From Haliscomenobacter sp. (GTDB lineage: Bacteria; Bacteroidota; Bacteroidia; Chitinophagales; Saprospiraceae), in NCBI RefSeq assembly GCF_016718685.1, contig NZ_JADKCX010000001.1, positions 1-64,000 of the forward strand: 64,000 nt of DNA, in the 5' to 3' direction. The number at the start of each line of letters is the position of its first letter. Position 1 is the first letter of the stretch. The notes below the pieces were generated by a model. That model did not search any database. It was not told the DNA's origin and saw only the letters and a program-made list of their open reading frames with translations. Below, one piece after another: positions 18,585 through 26,846 of the stretch. Both the position numbers and the translations under genes were made by a program.

Positions 18585-19295
18585 TCAACGGGTATCCCAG
18601 GAACTCAATTCATATTGTTCAATGAGTAAGAGTACTGCTTTGGCATCGGCTTTTGTGGGGTAAAATCCAAGTGTTTGCAGGGTGTCTACCCATCCTTTAA
18701 CATCAGTTGTGCTTTTTGTTCGCAGGGGAGAAAAAACTCCTGTGGTGATGTAGTAGCTATGGTCACGGAAGCTCATCCAGGCTGTTTCATAATTGCGGAG
18801 GCATGTTTTCCCGGCTGTAAATGTGGGGCCTTGCCAGTCGCTTGTGCAATTCAGGTTGAAAAAATTGTTGGCGCCCAGCGCAGCAGTACTTTGGCCCGCC
18901 TGGCTCATCAAGAGCGCATTGGCCAAGATGATGGAGGCAGGAATGCCAAATTTGTGTTGTTCGTTTACGGCAACTTTTACAAAGCGGTGGATGAATTCCT
19001 TTTTAAATACTTCGTCAACTTTAGTAAGCCGTTCTGCCAGTTCCGATGCCGATTGTTTGGTGGGAAATGGATCCAGGGAGAACGTATTGGTCTCGATGGG
19101 GGGCGTTCTTTGGTTGTCGGTATAGCCTTCTTTGGGTGCCGCAAGGGGTTGGATGGGCTGTTTTTCTTCAGTCTTGACGGGAGTGTTCATGTTGATCTTC
19201 AAGCTGAGGTTCTTGCGGGTGGCACCGTATACCAAAAGCAGCACAATGGCCACTTTGAGCCAATTCTTCTTTAGATATTTCTCCGCCTTGCCCAT
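18585..19295 (-). CDS. Glucosaminidase-domain protein (FlgJ-like peptidoglycan hydrolase)
   Basis: Start chosen at 19295 (MGKAEKYLKKNWLKVAIVLLLVYG), giving a membrane anchor near the N-terminus; the longer frame begins in the promoter region. After a low-complexity linker, residues 105-236 form a mannosyl-glycoprotein endo-beta-N-acetylglucosaminidase domain (KFGIPASIILANALLMSQAG with the expected helical context, LGANNFFNLNC, YETAWMSFRDHSYYI). It probably cleaves peptidoglycan glycan strands. It lies 94 bases downstream of the HD-phosphohydrolase gene on the same strand but has its own promoter at 19334-19364. Confidence 0.85.
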   Translation of the reverse strand: MGKAEKYLKKNWLKVAIVLLLVYGATRKNLSLKINMNTPVKTEEKQPIQPLAAPKEGYTDNQRTPPIETNTFSLDPFPTKQSASELAERLTKVDEVFKKEFIHRFVKVAVNEQHKFGIPASIILANALLMSQAGQSTAALGANNFFNLNCTSDWQGPTFTAGKTCLRNYETAWMSFRDHSYYITTGVFSPLRTKSTTDVKGWVDTLQTLGFYPTKADAKAVLLLIEQYELSSWDTR

Positions 19296-19333
19296 AAAAA
19301 AACAATTTTGAGGATGATTGTCTTTGATGAAGA

Positions 19334-19364
19334 CAAAAATAAACAAAAAGTTTTTAATCGACAA
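19334..19364 (-). promoter_or_regulatory. Bacteroidota-type promoter for glucosaminidase gene
   Basis: Minus-strand TTTG, 20 bases, TATTTTTG: an excellent match to the -33 and TAnnTTTG consensus, about 40 bases upstream of the chosen start codon. It supports the short start and an independent transcript. Confidence 0.6.
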
Positions 19365-19388
19365 ATTTTTTCAACATTTTTTTCAAAA

Positions 19389-20600
19389 CTACATTTTTGG
19401 ATAAGCCAGGTAGTACTTGGTGACGTTCCTAAAATGCATGCCGGGTTCCAGTAATTCGGACATGGGCTTGGCTTCGCCATTTTTGAACAACATTTTGATT
19501 TCTCCACTTTGCGGGTTGTAGGCGTGGTTACTTTCCTGGCCGCTCAGCAATAAGAATTCCGTTTCTGAACTGGGCCCTTGCCACCAGAGCTTGATCTTTT
19601 CTTGGATGCTTTGTTGGTAAATTGGGTCAAATGGTTGATCTACCAATTCCAGTTTAAACAATCGACGGTTGATGAGCCCTGTAGCCAGAAACGCCAACAC
19701 GCGGTCTTTGGATTTCATCCAGCCTTTGAGGGCTGCCGAGATGTCCGAGTCATCCAATCCCGCAAAGGCCTCCAACAGCTCATCGCGGCGGGACAAAAAG
19801 TCTTTTTCCGAAAAATCATGGTGAATGAACAGCTCCAAATTGGGTGGACAGTACAATGCTTCCCCAGACTTGACGATTTGTTTGGCGCGGCGCAGCGTTT
19901 GGATCATCATTTGTTCAGCAGACAGCACCGTTTTGTGTAAATACACCTGCCAATACATCAGCCGCCGGGCAATCAGGAATTTTTCGATCGAATAAATGCC
20001 TTTTTCTTCCACCACCAATTCGCCATCGTGTACGGCCAACATTTTGATGATGCGGTCGTACCCGATGACCCCTTCGTACACTCCTGTAAAAAAACTGTCT
20101 CGGGTCAGGTAATCCATCCGATCCATGTCCAATTGACTGGACACCAGTTGGTGCAGGAATTTTTTGGGATAGGTGTCTTCAAAAATATGAATCGCCAGGC
20201 TCAATGCGCCGTTAAACTCCTCGTTGAGTTTGGCCATAAACAATTCCGAAAGGCGCTCGTGGTGTACGTTGATCAGCGTATTTTCGAGGGTATGTGAAAA
20301 GGGGCCGTGGCCAATGTCGTGCAACAAGATGGCGATTTGAACGGCCAATCCTTCCTCATCGTTGATGTCGGCCCCTTTGGCGCGCAGCACATCGATGGAC
20401 TGGGTCATCAGGTGAAAGGCACCCAGTGCGTGGTGAAAACGCGTGTGCAATGCCCCAGGGTAAACATAGTGCGTCAGACTGACTTGTTTGATGCGCCGCA
20501 AGCGCTGAAAATAGGGGTGCTCAATGAGATCGAAAATGATGCCATACGGCACCGTGACGAATCCATAAACGGGGTCATTGAAGATTTTGTGGGTAGCCAT
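19389..20600 (-). CDS. HD-domain phosphohydrolase (dGTPase-like)
   Basis: 403 residues. N-terminal KIFNDPVYGFVTVPYGII and the HD motif ILLHDIGHGPFSHTLE near residue 94, preceded by the metal-binding His at RFHHALG, match the YdhJ-type HD-superfamily phosphohydrolases, a cytosolic family acting on nucleotides or phosphoesters. Total length is normal. The C-terminal 150 residues contain the family's helical extension. Substrate not predictable from sequence. Confidence 0.88.
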   Translation of the reverse strand: MATHKIFNDPVYGFVTVPYGIIFDLIEHPYFQRLRRIKQVSLTHYVYPGALHTRFHHALGAFHLMTQSIDVLRAKGADINDEEGLAVQIAILLHDIGHGPFSHTLENTLINVHHERLSELFMAKLNEEFNGALSLAIHIFEDTYPKKFLHQLVSSQLDMDRMDYLTRDSFFTGVYEGVIGYDRIIKMLAVHDGELVVEEKGIYSIEKFLIARRLMYWQVYLHKTVLSAEQMMIQTLRRAKQIVKSGEALYCPPNLELFIHHDFSEKDFLSRRDELLEAFAGLDDSDISAALKGWMKSKDRVLAFLATGLINRRLFKLELVDQPFDPIYQQSIQEKIKLWWQGPSSETEFLLLSGQESNHAYNPQSGEIKMLFKNGEAKPMSELLEPGMHFRNVTKYYLAYPKM

Positions 20601-20693
20601 ACCTTAAATTTGATGCAAATCTTAAAAACTCTATTCAACTGAACAATAATATGGAGGAAAAGATGATTTTTGTGAGTAGGCTTCTGTGGTCGA

Positions 20694-20738
20694 GGCTTGT
20701 CACCCCGAACCTTCGAACCCTCGAACCCCCAAACCCGT
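20694..20738. repeat. Degenerate CGAACC repeat upstream of porX
   Basis: The stretch accccgaaccttcgaaccctcgaaccc is a C-rich copy of the GGTTCGAGG family seen near 10325, located 18-60 bases before the porX start. The shared cttgtcacccc words suggest a common origin. Confidence 0.5.
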
Positions 20739-20755
20739 AAAAAAATTCCCTTCGC

Positions 20756-22312
20756 ATGGATAAAATCATCATACTCTGGGCCGACGACGAAATCGACCTG
20801 CTGCGGCCCCAGATTTTGTTTTTGGAAAAAAAAGGCTATTCCGTTATTACGGTTACCAACGGGCACGATGCCTTGGAAGAGTGCCAACAAAACCGCGACA
20901 TTGATGTGGTTTTCCTGGACGAAAGTATGCCCGGCATCACAGGTTTGGAAACCTTGTCGCGGATCAAAGCAGAGAACCCTTTGCTGCCCATCGTGATGAT
21001 CACCAAAAACGAGGCCGAAACCGTCATGGAAGAAGCACTCGGCTCTCAAATTGCCGATTACCTGATCAAGCCAGTCAACCCCAATCAGATCTTGCTTACC
21101 CTCAAAAAAATCATCGACAACAAACGCCTGGTGCGGGAGAAAACCTCTTCGGATTACCAGCAGGAGTTTCGACAGATTTTTACGGAAATCAACAGCGGCC
21201 TCAATTTTGAGGAATGGGTAGAGGTTTATCGCCGCATCATCAATTGGGAGCTCAAGATCGACCAGTCCAACTCATCAGAGATGGGCGATATTTTGTCCAT
21301 GCAAAAAAACCAGGCCAATACCGAGTTTTCGAAATACGTGACCAAAAATTACCTGCACTGGGTACAAGCGGACAGCGATGGCCCAGTGTCGTCGCACCAA
21401 TTGTTCCGGCGGAAAATTTTTCCCCTGCTCAACAATACCACGCCAACGTTCGTACTCTTGCTCGATAACCTGCGCTTTGACCAATGGAAGGTCATTGAGC
21501 CGGTTTTGAGCGAATTGTTTCGGGTGGAAGAAGAGGATATTTTTTGCAGCATCCTGCCCACCGCAACCCAGTACAGCCGCAATGCCATGTTTGCCGGGAT
21601 GATGCCCGCGGAGATCGAAAAAACTTTTCCAGATTGGTGGCGCAATGACAATGAGGAAGGGGGTAAAAATCTCTTTGAGGGTGAAATGTTGGGCGAGCAA
21701 ATCCGCCGCACCATGCGCAAGGAAATCAAATACGATTACCTGAAAATCACCAATGTTGCTGCTGCGCGACAACTTCAGGACAACATCCTGAACTACGTCA
21801 AAAACGACCTGACCGTCATCGTGTACAATTTCATCGACATGCTTTCGCACGCCCGCACCGAAATGGAAGTACTCAAGGAATTGGCGGGAGATGAAAAAGC
21901 GTACCGTTCGTTGACGCGCTCCTGGTTTGAAAACTCTCCACTTTGGTCGGCCTTGCAGAAACTGGCCGAAAAAGACGTACAATTGATCGTTACCACTGAC
22001 CACGGTACCATTCGGGTGAATACCCCCTCCAAAGTAGTGGGCGACCGGGAAACGACCACCAATCTCCGCTACAAAATGGGCCGTAACCTGCAATACGATA
22101 AAAAGGATGTATTGGAAATCCGGGATCCCTTGCAAGCGCGTTTGCCGCGGCCCAATGTCAGTTCTTCCTATATTTTTGCCAAGGAAGACATCTTTTTCCT
22201 GTACCCGAACAACTACAACCATTACCACAACTATTACAAAAACACCTTTCAGCACGGTGGGATTTCCCTCGAAGAAATGATCTGTCCCATCATCAAACTC
22301 AAAGTCAAATAA
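20756..22312 (+). CDS. porX: Response regulator with PglZ phosphatase domain (PorX)
   Basis: 518 residues, the length of PorX. Residues 1-125 are a receiver domain: acidic pair D10-D11, phospho-acceptor D55 in VVFLDESMPG, and K105 in YLIKPVNP. After a helical linker, residues 225-518 form a PglZ/alkaline-phosphatase-superfamily domain with FVLLLDNLRFDQW, the nucleophile Thr271 in LPTATQYSRN, and VTTDHGTIR. PorX is the response regulator of the Bacteroidota type IX secretion system and pairs with the histidine kinase PorY and an ECF sigma factor (SigP); those partners are not adjacent here. Its presence predicts a functional T9SS in this organism. Start by ATG after a C-rich repeat. Confidence 0.93.
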   Translation: MDKIIILWADDEIDLLRPQILFLEKKGYSVITVTNGHDALEECQQNRDIDVVFLDESMPGITGLETLSRIKAENPLLPIVMITKNEAETVMEEALGSQIADYLIKPVNPNQILLTLKKIIDNKRLVREKTSSDYQQEFRQIFTEINSGLNFEEWVEVYRRIINWELKIDQSNSSEMGDILSMQKNQANTEFSKYVTKNYLHWVQADSDGPVSSHQLFRRKIFPLLNNTTPTFVLLLDNLRFDQWKVIEPVLSELFRVEEEDIFCSILPTATQYSRNAMFAGMMPAEIEKTFPDWWRNDNEEGGKNLFEGEMLGEQIRRTMRKEIKYDYLKITNVAAARQLQDNILNYVKNDLTVIVYNFIDMLSHARTEMEVLKELAGDEKAYRSLTRSWFENSPLWSALQKLAEKDVQLIVTTDHGTIRVNTPSKVVGDRETTTNLRYKMGRNLQYDKKDVLEIRDPLQARLPRPNVSSSYIFAKEDIFFLYPNNYNHYHNYYKNTFQHGGISLEEMICPIIKLKVK

Positions 22313-22314
22313 GC

Positions 22315-22851
22315 GTGAACCCAATTGGTTACCTGGGCATTTTTGTCGGTGCGTTTCTGGAAGGCGAGGTGGTTTACATCAGCGCCATCCAGGCCGCAAG
22401 GGCAGGGTATGTCGATTTTTACGGAGCCATTGCCACGTTTTTTCTGGGCACTTTTTTCACCGATTGGTTTTATTTTCTCACAGGACGAAGACAGGGTCGG
22501 CACTATCTGGAGCGCAGTGAAAAGCTGCAACGCAAGGCTGCCCAGATCGATCAGTTGATGTACAAACACGGCACTTTGCTGCTGTTGTCTTACCGCTTTA
22601 TTTATGGTTTTCGCATTGTGTTGCCCCTGTTGTTTGGGGTGAGCAAACTTTCCATTAAGCGTTTTTTAGGGTTTAGTTTGCTCAGTACCAGCATCTGGAT
22701 GTCGGTTTATGGCTGGATTGGGTATTATTTTACGACCTGGTTGATGGAGCAGCTGAAGTCGGGGAGGGGGGTGATTGGAGTGCTGGTAGTTGCGGGGCTG
22801 ATTGGTCTTGTTTTTTGGGTCAAAGGGTTTACAACTAGCAAGAAATACTGA
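22315..22851 (+). CDS. DedA family membrane protein
   Basis: 178 residues starting with a GTG two bases after the porX stop, so transcriptionally and probably translationally coupled to porX. Multiple hydrophobic helices, the VGAFLEGEVVYI and GTFFTDWFYFLTGRR segments and YRFIYGFRIVLPLLFGVS match DedA/SNARE-associated proteins, inner-membrane transporters involved in lipid carrier recycling and membrane homeostasis. A link to T9SS is only suggested by the pairing. Confidence 0.88.
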   Translation: MNPIGYLGIFVGAFLEGEVVYISAIQAARAGYVDFYGAIATFFLGTFFTDWFYFLTGRRQGRHYLERSEKLQRKAAQIDQLMYKHGTLLLLSYRFIYGFRIVLPLLFGVSKLSIKRFLGFSLLSTSIWMSVYGWIGYYFTTWLMEQLKSGRGVIGVLVVAGLIGLVFWVKGFTTSKKY

Positions 22852-22955
22852 TTTATTTTTTCGGTCACTGATTATTTTTGCCCTTCATTAGTAGTGTTCT
22901 GGAAATTTATTTATTATTGTATCGTTTTGTGACAATAATCTTTAAACCTGATCCA

Positions 22956-24593
22956 ATGTTCAGATCGCAACTCCTTTTTTCCTTGTTTTTGCTGATGAGC
23001 TTTGCCACATTTGCGCAAACCAACTTCTATATGGCCGTTCAAACCAAAGTGGAACACGGCCTCATTGAAGGCAATTACGATATCCGTACGGGTATGCAAT
23101 ATTACCTCGGCATCCCCTTCGCCAAACCACCCGTAGGCCAACTCCGTTGGAAAGCGCCACAGCCTTTGGCACCCTGGACTGGGGTCAAAATGACCAAAAA
23201 ATTCGGCCCACGTGCCGTACAAGGTTTTGTATTTGGCGACATGAAATTCCGCTCCGAAGGCCTAAGTGAAGATTGCCTCTACCTCAACGTGTGGACGCCC
23301 GCGAAACGCACCGACAAGAATCTGCCCGTATTGGTATATTTCTACGGCGGTGGTTTTGTAGCTGGTGATGGTTCCGAGCCCCGTTACGATGGGGAAAGTA
23401 TGGCCAAAAAAGGCATTGTCGTGGTGACAGTGAATTACCGTTTGAACATCTTTGGCTTTTTTGCGCACCCTGAACTCAGTGCAGAAGCGCCTTACAAAGC
23501 TTCCGGTAACTACGGCCTGCTTGACCAAACTGCTGCCTTGAAATGGGTACAAAAAAACATTGCGGCCTTTGGTGGTGACCCCAAAAAAGTGACCATTGCT
23601 GGCGAATCCGCAGGATCAATCTCCGTGAGTGCTCAAATGGCTTCTCCCCTCTCCAAGGGTTTGATCGCTGGGGCAATTGGTGAAAGTGGTGCGGGGATCA
23701 ACCCCACCTTGGCCCCCGTTCCGCTAGCCGAAGCTGAAAAAACCGGACTTGAATTTGCGCAAAAAGCGGGTTACCCCACCCTGGCTCAATTGCGCAAACT
23801 GAGCACCCGCGAAATATTTGAATTGTATTCAGAATCACGGCGCTTTGGTTTCCCAACCGTAATCGACGGCTATTTTTATCCGAAAACCATGGACGACATT
23901 TTTAATGCCAAACAACAGGCCATGGTTCCATTGCTCTTGGGCTGGAACTCTGCCGAAATCCCCGGCATGGCTTTCATGCAAGGCCAACCGTATACGGAAG
24001 AGAGCTACGTCAAAAAGGTAAAAGAGACTTACCCCAATGACCACGAGGAAGTGTTGAAGCTGTATCCACATGGTTCGAACAAAGAGATTGAACTTTCCGC
24101 TACCGCATTGGCTTCGGATCGTTTCATCGCTTACAGTACCTGGAAATGGGGGGACTTACACGTGCAAAACAGCACCCAGCCGGTATACCGTTATTTGTAC
24201 AGCCGGATTCGGCCACCACTCGTGGATCAAGATTTGGTTTCCGGCTTGGCTGGAGGTACGATGCGCCGCGATCCTAATGCCCCAAAAGGGCCCGAACCCG
24301 TGGGGGCAAGCCACGCCTGTGAAATTGAATATTGCATGGGCAACCTGCACCTGGTTACAGATTATGCCTGGACGAAGGATGATTACAAGGTTTCTGAAAC
24401 CATGTTGAATTTCTTTGCCAATTTCATCATCAACGGCAATCCCAATGGTGCCAACTTGCCCCAATGGCCAGCCGTAAAAAAAGGCGATTCCAGCCCTGAT
24501 GTGATGGTGATTGATGTGGAGTCAAAAGCGGTGAAAACCAAGGATGAAGCGCGGTACCTGTTTCTGGATAAAGCGTATGGGAACAATAAGTAG
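22956..24593 (+). CDS. Secreted type-B carboxylesterase
   Basis: Start chosen at 22956 (MFRSQLLFSLFLLMSFATFAQ), giving a signal peptide. 545 residues with the full carboxylesterase type-B pattern: GIPFAKPPVGQLRWK, SEDCLYLNVW, YFYGGGFVAG oxyanion hole, nucleophile S218 in IAGESAGSIS, an acidic residue in LLLGWNSAEIPG and the catalytic His in GASHACEIEY. It hydrolyses carboxylic esters outside the cytoplasm; substrate unknown. TATTTTTG at 22873-22880 is a possible -7 element but lacks a good -33. Confidence 0.9.
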   Translation: MFRSQLLFSLFLLMSFATFAQTNFYMAVQTKVEHGLIEGNYDIRTGMQYYLGIPFAKPPVGQLRWKAPQPLAPWTGVKMTKKFGPRAVQGFVFGDMKFRSEGLSEDCLYLNVWTPAKRTDKNLPVLVYFYGGGFVAGDGSEPRYDGESMAKKGIVVVTVNYRLNIFGFFAHPELSAEAPYKASGNYGLLDQTAALKWVQKNIAAFGGDPKKVTIAGESAGSISVSAQMASPLSKGLIAGAIGESGAGINPTLAPVPLAEAEKTGLEFAQKAGYPTLAQLRKLSTREIFELYSESRRFGFPTVIDGYFYPKTMDDIFNAKQQAMVPLLLGWNSAEIPGMAFMQGQPYTEESYVKKVKETYPNDHEEVLKLYPHGSNKEIELSATALASDRFIAYSTWKWGDLHVQNSTQPVYRYLYSRIRPPLVDQDLVSGLAGGTMRRDPNAPKGPEPVGASHACEIEYCMGNLHLVTDYAWTKDDYKVSETMLNFFANFIINGNPNGANLPQWPAVKKGDSSPDVMVIDVESKAVKTKDEARYLFLDKAYGNNK

Positions 24594-25534
24594 GGCATTC
24601 CCAAAGCGGCACTTTTAACACAAGGGCCCCTGTGTCCTGTGTTAATCTTTTTCTGCCCGAATTTACCATTGATAAAAAACACCCCCGTCAGCATGATTGC
24701 AGCAGCAATTAACGAGCGGGTGGTGACCTCTTCATTGTTCAAGCTCCAACCCAAAAACATGGCGACTACCGGATTCACGTAATTGGTAGTCGCCACTTTT
24801 TCGGGGGAAACTTTGGTCAACAGGTAATTAAAGGCCGAGAAGGCCAATAAAGAGCCCAGCACCACGAGATAAAAGAAAGAAAAGATGCCTTGTGGCGTCA
24901 GCCGTTCCCAAGCGAACTGCTTATAGTCACCAAAAATCAGGCTCATGATCAGTAGGCAAATGCCTCCACACATCATTTGCATGCCTGCCGATTGCATTTT
25001 TGATTTAGGCAGGTTGGCCTGGCCAATGTAGATAGAGGCGTAACCCCAGGCAAATAGGGAAAGAGCAATCACGCCAACGCCAATCAAGGTTTGACGATCG
25101 GCCGAAATTTGGGGCTGACCAACCAACAAAAACATCCCCAATACCCCTAAGGCGACGCCCAAAAGGCTATGCAGTTTTGGACTTTGGCCGCGCATGAACC
25201 ACAGCAGGATAACTACCACCAATGGTTCAAAAGAAACCAATAATGCGGCCATACCACTATCCACCCATTGTTCGGACCAAACCACCAGCCCGGTGCCCAA
25301 GGCCATAAACATCAGTCCGGCCCAGGCTGCACTTTTCCAATGAATGGTTTGAGGCCAGGGGATCTTGCGTAAGGCGGCCACGCCAAACAAGAGCGTGCCT
25401 GCCAGTAGAAAGCGAGTACCCGACATCAGGAAGGGAGGGATTTCCAAGATGGCCAGGTAATTGACCAGATAGGTAGAGCCCCACACGAGATAAACAGTAG
25501 CAAAAGCAGCAATGATCAGGTAGCGTTCGCGCAT
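24383..25534 (-). CDS. EamA/DMT family transporter, probably over-extended at C-terminus
   Basis: The first 300 residues are a ten-helix EamA drug/metabolite transporter (VYLVWGSTYLVNYLAI ... SPEKVATTNYVNPVVAMFLGW). The last 80 residues after NGKFGQKK are non-membrane and read antisense through the end of the carboxylesterase gene, which is not plausible for this family. Adding one A to the AAAAA at 24647-24651 gives GQKKD and an immediate stop at 24642, a normal C-terminus of about 297 residues. As sequenced the frame stays open to 24383. Export of small metabolites across the inner membrane is the family role. Confidence 0.8.
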   Translation of the reverse strand: MRERYLIIAAFATVYLVWGSTYLVNYLAILEIPPFLMSGTRFLLAGTLLFGVAALRKIPWPQTIHWKSAAWAGLMFMALGTGLVVWSEQWVDSGMAALLVSFEPLVVVILLWFMRGQSPKLHSLLGVALGVLGMFLLVGQPQISADRQTLIGVGVIALSLFAWGYASIYIGQANLPKSKMQSAGMQMMCGGICLLIMSLIFGDYKQFAWERLTPQGIFSFFYLVVLGSLLAFSAFNYLLTKVSPEKVATTNYVNPVVAMFLGWSLNNEEVTTRSLIAAAIMLTGVFFINGKFGQKKINTGHRGPCVKSAALGMPYLLFPYALSRNRYRASSLVFTAFDSTSITITSGLESPFFTAGHWGKLAPLGLPLMMKLAKKFNMVSETL

Positions 25535-25638
25535 GATGGTAGATTCGAAGTTCGAAAGGCTGCAAAGATCAATAAAATACTAGAATTCAGTTCCAAATAC
25601 TTTGCGCTCCGAACCCTCAAACTCCGAACCTTTCATGA

Positions 25639-25658
25639 CTCACGCATTCATTCGTGGG
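25639..25658. repeat. REP-like palindrome
   Basis: ctcacgcattcattcgtggg: a shorter relative of the 28296 and 28334 palindromes, abutting the stop codon of the next gene. May serve as that gene's terminator. Confidence 0.45.
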
Positions 25659-26015
25659 CTATTTTAGCGCGGAGACCTGCTCTTTTTTTGGCTTATTTGT
25701 AGGGCTAGCCGGAGCAGTAACGGCCATTTTTACGGGCGATTTAGCTGGAGACGTGACGCCTTCACAAACGGCTTCCAAGCGCTCGACCAAACCATTGTAC
25801 TCTTTTTCAAGAACGGGTTTTTGAGCTGGGTTAACTGCATTGGCTTCGGCTTTTACCTGGAATTCATCCCAATCTTTTTTCAAGACCTGGTACTCAGCGG
25901 AGGTGTTGGTTGCGTTTGGCTTTTCGGGGTGTCTGGATTGTTGGGCTAAGGCACAATTCAAAGCGAAAGACAATGTAAGCAGCGTCGATAATCCAAATTT
26001 GATTTGGTTGTTCAT
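25659..26015 (-). CDS. Small secreted protein of unknown function
   Basis: 118 residues with a clear signal peptide (MNNQIKFGLSTLLTLSFALNCALAQ). The mature part is a charged helical segment (residues 35-85, e.g. YQVLKKDWDEFQVKAEA) followed by a Pro/Ala/Lys-rich tail (SPAKSPVKMAVTAPASPTNK). No family recognised. It is likely periplasmic. Its upstream region carries the 21-bp phased repeat array at 26138-26227. Confidence 0.7.
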   Translation of the reverse strand: MNNQIKFGLSTLLTLSFALNCALAQQSRHPEKPNATNTSAEYQVLKKDWDEFQVKAEANAVNPAQKPVLEKEYNGLVERLEAVCEGVTSPAKSPVKMAVTAPASPTNKPKKEQVSALK

Positions 26016-26137
26016 GTTGTCAGGGATTGTTGTTGAAATTTAATTTGGGTCTAGGACTGATTTTCTTTTTAGATCCACAATTACAACGCAAAGTTCAGCC
26101 TTTCAGGTTCACAAAAGCAATGTGCAAAGGCAAATGG

Positions 26138-26227
26138 TCGACCGAAGCTCGATTTTGCATCGACTAAACACCTAGAATGATCGACGAAACATCTTAAATG
26201 ATCGACGAGAGTCTATTTTTTATCGAA
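26138..26227. promoter_or_regulatory. Phased direct repeats, 21-22 bp period (putative operator)
   Basis: TCGAC-containing units begin at 26138, 26160, 26181 and 26202 and a diverged TCGAA unit at 26223, giving steps of 22, 21, 21 and 21 bases. The best two units share aatgatcgacga (26176-26187 and 26197-26208). Repeats spaced by two helical turns face the same side of DNA, as at sites bound cooperatively by dimeric regulators such as LytTR proteins. The block lies in the 417-base divergent gap between the genes starting at 26015 and 26433; the rest of the gap shows no gene. No other function is apparent. Confidence 0.5.
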
Positions 26228-26432
26228 AAAGGGTTTTATTTGGTGTTCCATACTTAATTAGGCATTTGGTTAGGTTATTGGCCCGAGTTAGGGAGTAAAT
26301 TCTGAATGACCCCCAGTTTCGAAATTTTATTTTGTAGATTCTTGCTACATTTGCCAGTGCAGGGTATAAATTATCCGGTATATTTACGCGCTGAAAATAA
26401 GAATACCCCTATTTCATCAAATAATTTCATTC

Positions 26433-26813
26433 ATGGAGCATCGGAGTCATTCGATTTCTACCCTAGCTGGCTTGACTGGCGTACTTGCCTACCTAACTCC
26501 AATTGGTTGGGTTTTGGCCTTTGTCATTCACTTGCTGCGCAAAGAAGAATACACTGCTTTTCACTTGCGTCAGGCGGGTGGAATTTATGCTACTTTGGGC
26601 TTGTTGCTATTTTTGAGCAGAATTCCCTTCCTGGGCTGGCTGATGTGGTTGTTCGGCCTGATTCTCAGCTTTTTTTTGTGGGTAGTAGGTTTTATGGGGG
26701 CGGTTCAGAGCAAACGCACCATCATTCCCTACCTGGGGCCATACTTTCAGCGTTTGTTTAACATCAGTAGGTTGATCGCCCTGTTTCCCGGTAGACGCGC
26801 TGCCGAAGATTAA
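26433..26813 (+). CDS. DUF4870-like small membrane protein
   Basis: 126 residues with four hydrophobic segments (STLAGLTGVLAYLTPIGWVLAFVIHLL, an aliphatic pair around ATLGLLLFLSR and FLGWLMWLFGLILSFFLWVV). The spacing and the AFHLRQAG turn resemble DUF4870/TIC20-like membrane proteins of unknown function. Start chosen at the ATG of MEHRSH. A long upstream region carries the phased repeats. Close to stationary-phase or envelope small proteins in Bacteroidota; role unknown. Confidence 0.7.
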   Translation: MEHRSHSISTLAGLTGVLAYLTPIGWVLAFVIHLLRKEEYTAFHLRQAGGIYATLGLLLFLSRIPFLGWLMWLFGLILSFFLWVVGFMGAVQSKRTIIPYLGPYFQRLFNISRLIALFPGRRAAED

Positions 26814-26846
26814 AGCTTTATTTCTATCAGTTTGCCTGTACGGTCT

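Noticed and set aside
20651..20740. Short open frame before porX (MEEKMIFVSRLL...)
   Set aside because: It is made of the CGAACC repeat and has no conserved features.
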